Assembly: GCA_022539475.1 (NCBI GenBank)
Contig: VCMS01000040.1
Coordinates: forward strand, 224,652-288,651
Direction: 5' to 3'
DNA length: 64,000 bases
Source of the DNA: Gracilaria domingensis
Lineage: Eukaryota; Rhodophyta; Florideophyceae; Gracilariales; Gracilariaceae
Every line of letters starts with the position of its first letter. Within the stretch, counting starts at the first letter, position 1. A program made the position numbers and the translations under genes. A model generated the notes under the pieces. The model was given only the letters and a program-made list of their open reading frames with translations, searched no databases and had not been told where the DNA came from. Positions 9,940-20,150 of this stretch are shown one piece after another.

Positions 9940-12900
9940 CTAATAAGTACCATCAGGCCCATACTTCCCAGCGTTCCAACTCCCGCCTCTCCCTCGTCGC
10001 ATGGATGCCGCAGTGGGACCGGACAATCCGCGTCTTCCACCACCACCACCATTACCAGCCTGTCTCCCGATGCCGACACTGCCATATTGACCTCCTTGCT
10101 CCGCATAGTACTGTCCTGAGCTTTGTTGCTGGTGTTGCGATACCCCACCATTGTGACCACCATACCAGCCCCAACCTGCTTGTCTGCCGTCATGTTCCTG
10201 TCTTTGACCATATGTTTGTCTCGCGACATGTTCTGGTCCTCGCATATCTCTCTGCTGACCTAAGGCATATTGATTTTGACCTTGAGACTGTGCTTGCCAA
10301 CCTGCTCCAGAACCCCAAGCTGTTGGTGTATGGTGCATGTTTCCCCCTCCTGCGTAGTATCCACCATCTTTGCTGGCTGGCCTGTATGGATCAATCTCAA
10401 CCCCGTACACGCCCTGTCCCCCTTGTCCCCCTTGTCCCCCTTGTCCCCATCCACGACCATATCCACCACGCCTAGTCTGCTTGGCGTGCATACCACGTAC
10501 CCAACGAGGCATAGAAGGTGCTGAAGAACCTAATCCACCAAACATTGAGCTCACATCACTCGAAGGTCGGTTGATAACAGGTAGGTCGTGTTGGAATGAA
10601 TCTCGTCTCCCGCGAGTTGGACCACGATTTCGTCTACCTAACGAAGACATTCGACGTTGTCTGTCGTTAAGTAAATCACGGGCAGCACGTCCAAGAGGCC
10701 CAAATCGGGCTTGCTTCCATCCACAATTTCTTGCAGTTGACTTTGTCCAATCATCCAGGTAGTTTGGCGGCAAAGTTGCTCCTGGTAGGAGACTTGAGCG
10801 ATGTGGGAGATACTCGGGCACTTCAAATGTAAATGCTAGCACTTCTTGGTAGCCGAGCTCAACGCAGTCGGAAACTTCTCCAAACAAATATCCTCTTGCT
10901 TCTTCGGAGCTGATTTTCTTCACTTCGGTATCAGATGTCGAAGAAGCCTTTCTTCTCGATCTTCCCAGATGGGAGTCTCCATGAATTATGATAGAGGATC
11001 TACCAAAGGAATTTCGATGTCGCTCCTCTTCGGAAAGCTTTTCCTTCAGTGAGGACAGGGCGGAATTTAACCTGTTTTCATCGATGAAAGGTAGCAAGAC
11101 CACGCCTTGCCACGCGTAGCGTTTGCCATTCAGATCGACCTCAAAGTCTTCAGGGTAGTAGTCTATGATTGGCGACTCCGGGTTCACCATCAGATCTGAG
11201 TAACAAGTGGGTAGCACAAGTTTGCCACTGGATGCGGGCATAACCGCTTGTAACTGAGAGAACGGCTCAAACGGTTTCCCAATCTCAAACTTCGCATCAC
11301 TTGATACAAATTCGCTTTCAACGAGATCCGATGCAAAAGGTGCGTAGTGATAGGGGTAGAACCATCCCCATGATATGCATCCGACGTAATAATACTTCAT
11401 CACCCATTGAAGGCCCTCATGATACTTACGTAGCAAACCTAACTTCTCCTGTTTGTGGTTTTCCCCCCATGCGAACTTCTGTTCGTAATAACGATCTTTC
11501 CAACCATCCTCACCGAGCTTAACAGAATCGACCACTTCAAGCTTGTTCATTTCACGAAGACGCTCCTTTAAAACCTGGTCGAATTCAGCCTTTGTCCTTT
11601 TGACGATGGCATTGGTGCCAGGAACTGAAGTAGCAGCGGGTTGATCATTGCCAGTTGACGGCGTGGGATGCTCTGGCCCGCTCGTAACAGGTAATTCAGC
11701 TTCGTTCTTGACGGCACTGCCAGAGTTTTGCCCTTTAGACGCTTTGTCTTTGAGGTGCTTCAAATTGGCCTTGATCGCTTTCGCCGCTCCAGAGTTGGCT
11801 TCGGAATTACCAAGCCCAAACACACGACCAGTTTTCCGACCAAGCTCAAACGTTGGCATTGTGTCCAAAACCGCTTGATATCCAAGGTCTTTCCTCTTCT
11901 TCTCTGTTTGACGTCGTTTCGAAGGACGTGTTTTATCTGCTTCATCAGCACCTCCTTTTTCGTTAAGTTGAGAAATATCCCGTTTTTGGCCGTGCACATT
12001 GTGGTGGTGCTGCCGCTGCTGATCTTTAGCTCGCTCAGCTTGCAATCTTTCGCGGTGAAGACGCTCTTTGAAAACGTCCTCCTCCTTTTCTGCAGCCTTC
12101 TGCAGAAGCTTTCTAACACGCACAAAATCAATCTCACCCTCAGCTGACGTAAGATATCCAATATGTACCACCTCCGTTTTGTACAGCTCGATGAGATAGT
12201 CAATCGCCCCTTCGCGGATATCAAGCGTAGGCAGATGAGGTAAGAAATCGTTCCCAACAAAGAAACACATAAAGACAAAGTCATCGATAACCCTCTCGAG
12301 GTCGTATACCATGCTCGACAGACGTGTCAAAGATAGTTCATTTGTGATATCGTCCTTGAACTCAAGTTCTAGGTACTCTCGAAGGATATGCACATGCAAG
12401 AAATGAAACGGCTTCTTTCCACCAAGTTCTGACCGGAGCTTTATAGCCACCTGTCCCGTTTTATCCATAGTGGTCTCTACTTGCTTCGAATTTGATTGCG
12501 CAGATAACGCGGCCGGAGTTGGCTGTTCGCCTTGTCTTTGAGCCCCACGTTTGGGGAAGACTTCCTCACGCAAAATGGTGAAATTGACCTCATGGGTGGC
12601 CAACGCCAGCATGATAAGGTCGGCATCAAGACCATACATTACATGTTTGATTGACGGGTCGTACCCCGGTTGCGCACGTTCACGACGGATAAATTCGGCG
12701 ATTTTGTGCTCTCCTTCGCCAGGCACCGAAGCATCTGAGAAAACTACAACAACATCACGCCAGGCAGGTGAGTTTTTGACGCGTTCGGCGACATACTTTT
12801 GCAGGGCAACAGCAAGTCGAGCCATGAACGGCGTTCCTGGCGTGATCACATTAGAATCGAAGTGAAAACTAGAGGCATTGTCGCTTCCTTGCTCTTCATC

Positions 12901-13341
12901 GATGACTTGATTTCGTTCGGACCATTCGGAAAGAAGCTTCTTCTCTGCTTTCAGTTTCTCCTGGTGTTCCTGGGCGGCCCGAAATCTTCGTGAACGTTGT
13001 TGGTTAATCTTCGCACGCGGTGCAACGCCATCAACTGCCATGTATAATACCTTTCGAGGTCGAACAATACCGAAAATACGATCAATGTATTGACAGATAG
13101 CTTGAAACATCTCTTGCTCGTTCTTGGGGGCTGGTCCATCCTCCGGGTGAGTACACGGATGAATAATGCCATTCATATCTAGGTAAAGGTTGTCAAATTC
13201 CGTGCCATTTGGATTTGGAGCGGACGCATCGACGAGGTTCTCCTCACCGGTAACCTGGTCGAATTGAACTTGTTCCACGCAATCAATGAGAATGCGTGGA
13301 TACTTCTCGGATATCCATCTGAAATACGCCGGAATACCCAT
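9940..13341 (-). CDS. 5'-3' exoribonuclease, XRN2/Rat1 type
   Basis: A 1133-residue protein. The start is the ATG at 13341 because the family's conserved N-terminus begins exactly there (MGIPAYFRWISEKYP); upstream codons are open but begin with TTG. Conserved XRN blocks follow in order: YLDMNGIIHPC, AVDGVAPRAKINQQRSRRF, SDASVPGEGEHKIAEF, YGLDADLIMLAL and FFVGNDFLPHLP, supplying the acidic residues of the Mg-dependent active site. The second catalytic half has YYVGCISWGWFYPYHYAP. The C-terminus is rich in Gly/Arg/Gln (GQGGQGG) and probably RNA binding. XRN2/Rat1 degrades 5'-monophosphate RNA and drives torpedo termination in the nucleus. The CCHC knuckle of many homologues is not visible after the EEVFPKRG segment. 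The gene is intronless and divergent from the THADA-like gene. Confidence 0.95.
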   Translation of the reverse strand: MGIPAYFRWISEKYPRILIDCVEQVQFDQVTGEENLVDASAPNPNGTEFDNLYLDMNGIIHPCTHPEDGPAPKNEQEMFQAICQYIDRIFGIVRPRKVLYMAVDGVAPRAKINQQRSRRFRAAQEHQEKLKAEKKLLSEWSERNQVIDEEQGSDNASSFHFDSNVITPGTPFMARLAVALQKYVAERVKNSPAWRDVVVVFSDASVPGEGEHKIAEFIRRERAQPGYDPSIKHVMYGLDADLIMLALATHEVNFTILREEVFPKRGAQRQGEQPTPAALSAQSNSKQVETTMDKTGQVAIKLRSELGGKKPFHFLHVHILREYLELEFKDDITNELSLTRLSSMVYDLERVIDDFVFMCFFVGNDFLPHLPTLDIREGAIDYLIELYKTEVVHIGYLTSAEGEIDFVRVRKLLQKAAEKEEDVFKERLHRERLQAERAKDQQRQHHHNVHGQKRDISQLNEKGGADEADKTRPSKRRQTEKKRKDLGYQAVLDTMPTFELGRKTGRVFGLGNSEANSGAAKAIKANLKHLKDKASKGQNSGSAVKNEAELPVTSGPEHPTPSTGNDQPAATSVPGTNAIVKRTKAEFDQVLKERLREMNKLEVVDSVKLGEDGWKDRYYEQKFAWGENHKQEKLGLLRKYHEGLQWVMKYYYVGCISWGWFYPYHYAPFASDLVESEFVSSDAKFEIGKPFEPFSQLQAVMPASSGKLVLPTCYSDLMVNPESPIIDYYPEDFEVDLNGKRYAWQGVVLLPFIDENRLNSALSSLKEKLSEEERHRNSFGRSSIIIHGDSHLGRSRRKASSTSDTEVKKISSEEARGYLFGEVSDCVELGYQEVLAFTFEVPEYLPHRSSLLPGATLPPNYLDDWTKSTARNCGWKQARFGPLGRAARDLLNDRQRRMSSLGRRNRGPTRGRRDSFQHDLPVINRPSSDVSSMFGGLGSSAPSMPRWVRGMHAKQTRRGGYGRGWGQGGQGGQGGQGVYGVEIDPYRPASKDGGYYAGGGNMHHTPTAWGSGAGWQAQSQGQNQYALGQQRDMRGPEHVARQTYGQRQEHDGRQAGWGWYGGHNGGVSQHQQQSSGQYYAEQGGQYGSVGIGRQAGNGGGGGRRGLSGPTAASMRRGRGGSWNAGKYGPDGTY

Positions 13342-13932
13342 CGAGTGTGAACCACGTGATAGTGAGAGCGAAAGGATCAACAGCGAATCATAAGACAAGA
13401 ACAGTTGAATTATGCGCGCTACGAGACGGAGAGACGGAGAGACGGCAGGAACTCGAGTCGAGACACGCAGCGACGGGGACTGCGGCGTTTCTCCTCACTT
13501 AGCTTGTATCTCTAGCTCAATACCCGTGCTGAAGGATGTAGTGAGATCTTTCGGCCAGGCCCTTTTAATTACTCTGTATCCTTTGGTACCTTTCGTACTT
13601 CGGAGCATGAGTGGCGCTGCGTGCCATGGACAACAAAGATTGCCAGCTTTGCTGGCTGTCGTTTTTTGATGGAGTGCACGAGCCCAGACAAAGGTTCCCA
13701 AACCGGCCTTTCAGGGAAGGGGTACACGCAAACCTGTTTCGCGAGCGGTGATTTTTCTCAAAAATTTGAGCGCCGTGCCTACCTTTACCCTTGTAGCCAA
13801 AAAGTGGATCAATCAAGTGCGCCCTTGTATTGGCATCCTCAATGCGGATCACGTCGTGACTCCGCGCCGGCGGTGCTTTCTTGTTGTGGCGGAGCCCTCC
13901 CAACCCCGCTCCTCGGTAATGATTTCTAGACC
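13342..13932. promoter_or_regulatory. Bidirectional promoter region (XRN / THADA-like)
   Basis: The 591 bp between two divergent starts must hold both promoters. A short direct repeat of GAGACGGA occurs near 13,425-13,445. No clear TATA box is evident for either gene, and the overlapping frames here look like chance. Confidence 0.4.
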
Positions 13933-16900
13933 ATGGGCCGCGCTGATCTCGCGAGTCACAGAAGCTCATGGCCCTCAGATACGAAGCCGGTAGCGTTTCC
14001 AAAGCGAGCGGCCTGGGTCCTCGATCACATCTTGCGTGTACCAAACGTCAACATAGCCTCCACCATTAGCACTATCCGTGATGCTACGACTCAGAAAGCT
14101 CAAGTTTCCGCTCTTAAGTTGCTTGGAGTTCAACTACGCGATGCCCATACTATCAACAATAGTAGCGGTCAGATGCTATGCGCATGTATGACAAAGAGTG
14201 CAAACTCAAATGCAGTGTACTTTTGTCGAATGGCAGGCTCTGTCTTTACTGGCGTCCTGTTCGAATCGCCCGATGCTACAGCCGGTTTGGTCTCCACTGC
14301 GCTTCGGGCTGTTTTGAAATGCCCTGTTCGTCTCGATGAAGTGCAAAAGGCGTTCACACAAGTCTTTCAGCGTTTAGAAGATGCTGCATCGCCTTCCGCA
14401 TCCTCAGATTCTCTGATTCCTTTTTCTACGCTCGTCACGGACATGTGTTTTATATCCGTAACTGTTGCAGACCCACACAACAAAGGATGGGTATTTGACC
14501 AAGAGACGCGCATAAGGGGTTCTCTCAGTACAGTCAACGACGTTATACAGATTTATTTGCAAGTTACAATGAGCGATGAAATGCAGACTATGAACCTACT
14601 CTCCAATACTGCAGAAAGCTCCTCGTTACTGAGCCAGCGATTGCAATCAGCGAACGAGAACAAGAGACTCTTGGAAAATGCCAGCGATTTTGCGCTTAAA
14701 GCCGCTCAGGATTTGTTGAGCGGTCTGCGAAAGTCACACCTGGAGAATGCGAGTACTAGCTTTTCTATAGAGGTGATCCCCATCGTTAAGAATCTGGTCG
14801 GAAGCTGCAAAGAACTGCTTTTATTGTCTACTATTCCACGCAATTGTGCGTTGGCTTGTTCTATTACTTATGTTACTGGTTTGCTGATCTTAGGAGCTGA
14901 AGATAGCGCTGAACAGGTGTCCAGTCTATTGAAGAGAAAAGTCTTTGTGGAATTGCCTCAGTTTCCTCATTTCTCGAGATTGTCATTACTGCGAGCCATT
15001 ATGGAAACTTCCGCTGCAAGAGTAGCCCATCCGCTAATCCTATTCCCACGTGACGACCAAATTTGGTCTACAGGGGACAGCTGCACTGTGTTCGAGCGTT
15101 TGGTCCTGATGACCAAGGAGAATGGGGACGCTCACCTCAGGTATCTAGCTATGGACGCTCTCGTTAAGTGTGTTCGCCGTCGGCATCCGCTAAAACTTGG
15201 AATTCAATTGCGCAAAGCTGCCGTTATGGTGATTAAAGGACGATGGAATGAAACATTTCCAGGTACTACACTGCAGATGAAGGAGGCCATCGAGGCCCTG
15301 ATAGCTGTAGATGGAAACGACGCGGAAGCAAAGGCGTTTTGGGAAGATATGGCTTTCGCCCTTGTGAAGGGAAGCTGGTATCATCGAGGAATCTATGCCC
15401 CACTCAACATCTTAGTCGCTCGTGTTGGAGCCATGCGCCTTCTGCAATGTGAACCAAGATGCCAGGATAAAGCTATCGAAGCCGCATGTGCGGATTCCCG
15501 CCTAACGAAGCCAGCAGCGGAGTGGTTAGGTGCTTTTTGGAATGCTCTCCGCTCTGAGTGTAAGAATTCCGGTACTAATTTCGCTGATCTAGCCTGCGAT
15601 TCACTTCTATTATCTCTAACCGACGCTTCTCGCAAATCCCGTCGAGAAGTTGTTGCGGAACATATTCTTCCTGTCTACTTTCAAAGATTGGACAAAGCAC
15701 TCGTTGAGGTTCACGCGAAGGCATTGCTAGAACGTCTAGAACGACTGAACATTGATAGTCCCCGGCAGACCGGGGCGGTTGTAACCATAATGTCTGTGGC
15801 GAGGAATCGTGGAGTGTTCGTTGGTTCCTTTGCAGAACCAGGAACTTTGCGTTTGATAACAGATGCCTTAATGAGTGCTGACGATGAAATGAGGTCAACT
15901 ACGTTTGAACTGGTCGTAACTTCTCGGGCTCCTACAGAACCAATCAGACAAGAAGAGCTCGACTTGGTTCTGATGTATCTACCACTGGCTCTAACCTATA
16001 GCGCGTCGCTTTCCCATCGGTCCCGATTCAGACATGGCATGCGACGGTTTTTTGAGCGCTTCGCCGCGTGTCAGAAGGCTGCTTCCGATGGTTGTGGTGG
16101 ATGGTGGACGCGTGAGCGAAAAGAAAAACATAATGGGGTTCGTACAGCGAGCTTCGAAAACATGCGCGAAATGCTGGTTGATCGACTGGTTCGATTTGAG
16201 ACTGCGTGCTTCAAGATTCTGTTGGCAAATGTTTATCCTGGCGCTAGTTTCGGAAGGAGGATGAATGCGTTTGAGCTGATGATTCTTATGTCCGAAAATC
16301 TTGGACTCCGTCGTTTTCTTTCTTCGCCTCAGTCATACGGTGGCGTACTGGCAGGTATATCCGTTGGATTACTCGACGAGTGGGAAAGAACCCGTCGTTC
16401 TGCATTGCGCGTACTACTATCCCTTCCAGACATCCCTCCAGGATTGCAAACACTGTCTGAAGCGGCTGCTATACAAGAAGCTTCCATTCCGTTGCTGCAA
16501 TCACCTAGACTTCGTGATGTCGACTCTGGGGCATCTATTATCAGATTTGTGTACAAGAAACTAGTTCTACCGATGGCTATTTCAGTGAAAGAAACTGACA
16601 GTTTCTCGGAGGTAAAGTGTTTCAGTTTTCCTAATGGCCTTGGTGCAAAGCCTCTATTGGAGTCTGATGTGCCAAGTCTATATTACGCTAAGACCATCTT
16701 AAACTCCTTGGAAGAGACTTTAAATCTTTCGCGTGCCAATTTCTCTGAGGCTTGCGAGTCAGGTCTCTTTCATAGCAGGTTTCGAATCTTGCGGCAAGTC
16801 TTGAAAGACTACAATTGGAAGGAACTTTTTGGTACCGACAACCTGAAGAGTACGTCCTCTCTTGTATCCAAGATTATTGATCTGGCATGGAGCTGCACCC

Positions 16901-19900
16901 TTGTAGCTTTGAAAGGTGTCTCTTTTGAGGCGCTCACTACGTTTTCTGGCTTCGCAGCTGGTGATGAAATGATGGAAGGCGAGCATATCTTTCTTCACGA
17001 AAGAAAGCAACTAGAAATGACAACATGTTTTCTCAGCCTGAAAGAGATTTGCGTTACTCTGGGTATATTGAGTTATGAAGTTTCTCTCGAAGGTGTGTCT
17101 TCGACATCCGGAGAGCCCCGCCTGATTAGTTCTGAGGATGTGACACGAATTGGAGATCTCTTTTTGCACGTATTTGCAAATACTAGGCACTGGGGTGTTA
17201 TTGACGGGGCAGCAGAAGGCTTTCAACTCCTTTGCGAAAGGTTGCTGCTGACTTCTTGTTCCGCACTTCGCTCTTTACCGAAAATATGGTCTACGAAAAT
17301 GATCCATGACGCATTAGGAGGAAATATGTACGTTCTCCGGCGCAGCGCTGGCGTACCAGCCTTAGTTAACGCAGTCGTCAATTCTGAAGTCAATAGTGAC
17401 AGTCGATCTTTACACGCGCCATTGCTTGAAGGAATCGTGACATACTTGTCAAAACACCTTGAACAGTCGCACATGTTTATTGACCCTGCTAAGGTAGCAT
17501 CAAACCGTTCCAAAGAGGAAGAAGGTGTTTCCCATGCGCTGAACATGTTACGATCCTTGTTTCTGAATACGAAGATCGCGAAACGTATCTTGAAGTATTT
17601 TGAGAAGACTGTCATACTTTGTGTGAAAGCATTCTGTTCCGCTTCATGGTTGATACGAAACTCAGCAACGATGCTCTTTTCGGCATTGGTTCGACGTGGG
17701 ATTGGGGTTTGCATCAAGAATGAAGCTATTTCTCCGCCGTCGCTCTCCTCGTTTTCTGCAAGGACAGGAACCTCGGCCACTCTTCTTGGGCCTCGTCGGA
17801 TACAGGGCGTCACTCCTGTCCAGTTCTTTTCTAGATATCCGAATCTGCACCCTTTTCTTCGCAATCAACTCCAACTATCTGTACAGCATGCAGAGAAAGG
17901 CCAGGAAACAGACTACCCTTCTCTATTCCCAACGTTGTATTTGTTGTCTTCTCTCAGTCCAGGAGCCCCAGAAGACCCAGCAACAACAGTATCCATGAAA
18001 CCATTTCGAGAAGTTCTGAGAAAATGCTCTCACTGGCACTCGGACTACATTCGTCGCGTAGGAGCTTCAGCATGTGTCCTTCTTGTTGAAGACCACTTCA
18101 GCACTGCTGAATTCTTGAAGGATCTTACCATTTCTGCGATACCGATAAATCCAATTCTTGCTAAGGCAGACACTGAAGAATATCTGTATGACATTCATAG
18201 AAGAGAGAGAAGGTCACGAGGACATGATGAATATGCACAAATTCTACGTCAAAATCATCTCCACGGTGATTTATTGACGGTCGAAGCGATTTTGCAAGGG
18301 ATTGGCCGGGGTCTAGACATTCAGTACATGAAAGACATAGTTCAAATGTTTGCGGATTGTATCCCCAAGAGAGTATGGGTTGCTAGCGACAAAAATCCAT
18401 GCAGTTACACTCGTGCAGCAATGGTTCGAGTTATTTCTATCATATATCGTATGGCTTGTAAGATCATAGATGATCCAAAAGCTTCAGATGCTTTTCCTTT
18501 TTGTACGTCCTTCATCAATCTCTGCCATAAGTTGGATGATACACTGCGGAGAGAAGAACCTTCCGTCACACTCAAGGAGAGCTTGATTGGAACCCCTGCT
18601 TTACGAAAAGCGTCTTCTGCTTTGTCGAGGCTAAGGATCACTCGTAACGCTCAAAAAGCAAAACAGCACCCACATCTACCTAGCCTCCAATTGGCATTAT
18701 TCGACATAGAAGCCACTGTTTTGACCGAGGATCCCGAACTGAAGATGATCGGCTTCGACAATTCTCGCTTTTTGTTAAAGGTCTATATCGTTGATTCCAA
18801 TGGAAGAGAAATGGTCAAGTCCCTGTCAAATGAAGTGACGGCATTGTTACTTAATATTTGGAACCACGCAAAACACTGTTGCAAGACTGCGGAAGATGAA
18901 GAGCTTCTCATTTCTGCTTTGAAACTGCAAAGTACACTGTTTGACCTTGCGCGGCAGCATGGGAGTTCCAACATCTTAAGAAAACATTACTGGACCGAGA
19001 AAGAGCTCGAAAGAATTGTTGAGCTTAGCAGATATCATCCTTGCATTGATGCAAGAGAACAAACTCTAATATTGCTTGGCCAGGCAGTGAGTGCCAACCC
19101 AAGTTGGGTACGTTTAAGCTCTGCTTGGATGCAAGGGCTCGAAATTGCCGTCAGTTCAAGCAGTTCTTCAAGCCGCATAGCAGTGTGTACGAGCCTCGCA
19201 GCCAGTAGGATGGAAGTCTCTCAAACATGTGCAGAATTGTCCCAAAAGTTTGGGGCAAGAGGCTACCTCTTATGGACAAAGCTTCTACAAGACGACAATG
19301 CTGATGTAGTATCTCATGCTCTAAAAACAGTGCAAGCATATCTCTGGGAACAGCAAAGTGTTACAAAGAGTGTCTTGCCAACTCTGACAGAAATCTTCAG
19401 ACGTTTGGCTGAGCAGCACAAGACTTCACCCGCCCTCTTCCACTTCACTGAAATGTTACTTGCCGGGAATACACAAGCTGAACAAAGAAGCCGCAGGCTT
19501 TTTACGCTCCTTGGAATGCTAACAGGTCAACAGACTAAACACGCAGAAGTCGAATGTCCCAAGCAAAAAATGCTTGATGCTGAAAAGTCCCAGAATACGC
19601 GGTTGTTTGAACTTGAAGAAAGTTCATTTCGTGGGGAAAGAGTAATGTGTATGCAGTTTGTTGCTCGATGCTACAGCCATATTTTGTCTACTATGCCAAC
19701 TAGCAATCGGTGTCGAACGGAAGATGCTGAAAATCTGATTGAAGACCTGTTTGGTGAGGTACGCATGGCTCTTGATTGCGCGACGCAGTCAATCAATGCA
19801 GGACTCTTTGGGTCGAAGTCGTTTAGTAGTCCTGGTTTTGAAACTTGCTATGCGTCCATATTGCGTACCTTTCTCGGCATACGTTGCGTGCAAATGACTT

Positions 19901-20085
19901 CCAGAAACAAAAAGTCTATTGCGTTGAGGAAGATGGCAGGGGACCTCCGAGTTGAAATTCGTCGATGGAAGTCCTCATTGCATCCTGTTTTGACAATGGC
20001 AATGAATGGCCTCTGTGCCCTGGTGGATGGCAATAGAGGACCGTGGGGAGCAGAGGCAATTAGCCAAATCCTGTTTTTGTTGTAA
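13933..20085 (+). CDS. THADA / Trm732-like protein (DUF2428)
   Basis: A 2050-residue uninterrupted frame built of helical HEAT/armadillo-like repeats. The family hallmark lies near residue 1134, YVLRRSAGVPALVNAVV, corresponding to the DUF2428 signature RRSAG(L/V)P. Further conserved stretches are IRRVGASACVLLVEDHF and the C-terminal helices. The length matches human THADA (about 1950 residues). In yeast, Trm732 partners the methyltransferase Trm7 for 2'-O-methylation of tRNA position 32; animal THADA has been linked to SERCA regulation. Which role applies here is not visible. The ATG at 13933 sits in CCATGG. The gene diverges from XRN and converges with the plastid membrane protein only 65 bp downstream. 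Confidence 0.9.
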   Translation: MGRADLASHRSSWPSDTKPVAFPKRAAWVLDHILRVPNVNIASTISTIRDATTQKAQVSALKLLGVQLRDAHTINNSSGQMLCACMTKSANSNAVYFCRMAGSVFTGVLFESPDATAGLVSTALRAVLKCPVRLDEVQKAFTQVFQRLEDAASPSASSDSLIPFSTLVTDMCFISVTVADPHNKGWVFDQETRIRGSLSTVNDVIQIYLQVTMSDEMQTMNLLSNTAESSSLLSQRLQSANENKRLLENASDFALKAAQDLLSGLRKSHLENASTSFSIEVIPIVKNLVGSCKELLLLSTIPRNCALACSITYVTGLLILGAEDSAEQVSSLLKRKVFVELPQFPHFSRLSLLRAIMETSAARVAHPLILFPRDDQIWSTGDSCTVFERLVLMTKENGDAHLRYLAMDALVKCVRRRHPLKLGIQLRKAAVMVIKGRWNETFPGTTLQMKEAIEALIAVDGNDAEAKAFWEDMAFALVKGSWYHRGIYAPLNILVARVGAMRLLQCEPRCQDKAIEAACADSRLTKPAAEWLGAFWNALRSECKNSGTNFADLACDSLLLSLTDASRKSRREVVAEHILPVYFQRLDKALVEVHAKALLERLERLNIDSPRQTGAVVTIMSVARNRGVFVGSFAEPGTLRLITDALMSADDEMRSTTFELVVTSRAPTEPIRQEELDLVLMYLPLALTYSASLSHRSRFRHGMRRFFERFAACQKAASDGCGGWWTRERKEKHNGVRTASFENMREMLVDRLVRFETACFKILLANVYPGASFGRRMNAFELMILMSENLGLRRFLSSPQSYGGVLAGISVGLLDEWERTRRSALRVLLSLPDIPPGLQTLSEAAAIQEASIPLLQSPRLRDVDSGASIIRFVYKKLVLPMAISVKETDSFSEVKCFSFPNGLGAKPLLESDVPSLYYAKTILNSLEETLNLSRANFSEACESGLFHSRFRILRQVLKDYNWKELFGTDNLKSTSSLVSKIIDLAWSCTLVALKGVSFEALTTFSGFAAGDEMMEGEHIFLHERKQLEMTTCFLSLKEICVTLGILSYEVSLEGVSSTSGEPRLISSEDVTRIGDLFLHVFANTRHWGVIDGAAEGFQLLCERLLLTSCSALRSLPKIWSTKMIHDALGGNMYVLRRSAGVPALVNAVVNSEVNSDSRSLHAPLLEGIVTYLSKHLEQSHMFIDPAKVASNRSKEEEGVSHALNMLRSLFLNTKIAKRILKYFEKTVILCVKAFCSASWLIRNSATMLFSALVRRGIGVCIKNEAISPPSLSSFSARTGTSATLLGPRRIQGVTPVQFFSRYPNLHPFLRNQLQLSVQHAEKGQETDYPSLFPTLYLLSSLSPGAPEDPATTVSMKPFREVLRKCSHWHSDYIRRVGASACVLLVEDHFSTAEFLKDLTISAIPINPILAKADTEEYLYDIHRRERRSRGHDEYAQILRQNHLHGDLLTVEAILQGIGRGLDIQYMKDIVQMFADCIPKRVWVASDKNPCSYTRAAMVRVISIIYRMACKIIDDPKASDAFPFCTSFINLCHKLDDTLRREEPSVTLKESLIGTPALRKASSALSRLRITRNAQKAKQHPHLPSLQLALFDIEATVLTEDPELKMIGFDNSRFLLKVYIVDSNGREMVKSLSNEVTALLLNIWNHAKHCCKTAEDEELLISALKLQSTLFDLARQHGSSNILRKHYWTEKELERIVELSRYHPCIDAREQTLILLGQAVSANPSWVRLSSAWMQGLEIAVSSSSSSSRIAVCTSLAASRMEVSQTCAELSQKFGARGYLLWTKLLQDDNADVVSHALKTVQAYLWEQQSVTKSVLPTLTEIFRRLAEQHKTSPALFHFTEMLLAGNTQAEQRSRRLFTLLGMLTGQQTKHAEVECPKQKMLDAEKSQNTRLFELEESSFRGERVMCMQFVARCYSHILSTMPTSNRCRTEDAENLIEDLFGEVRMALDCATQSINAGLFGSKSFSSPGFETCYASILRTFLGIRCVQMTSRNKKSIALRKMAGDLRVEIRRWKSSLHPVLTMAMNGLCALVDGNRGPWGAEAISQILFLL

Positions 20086-20150
20086 AACAAGTGGACGTAC
20101 GTCTCTGCAAGTCGAGTTCTTTGCCTTCACAAAGCATGCAGTCTCGTACC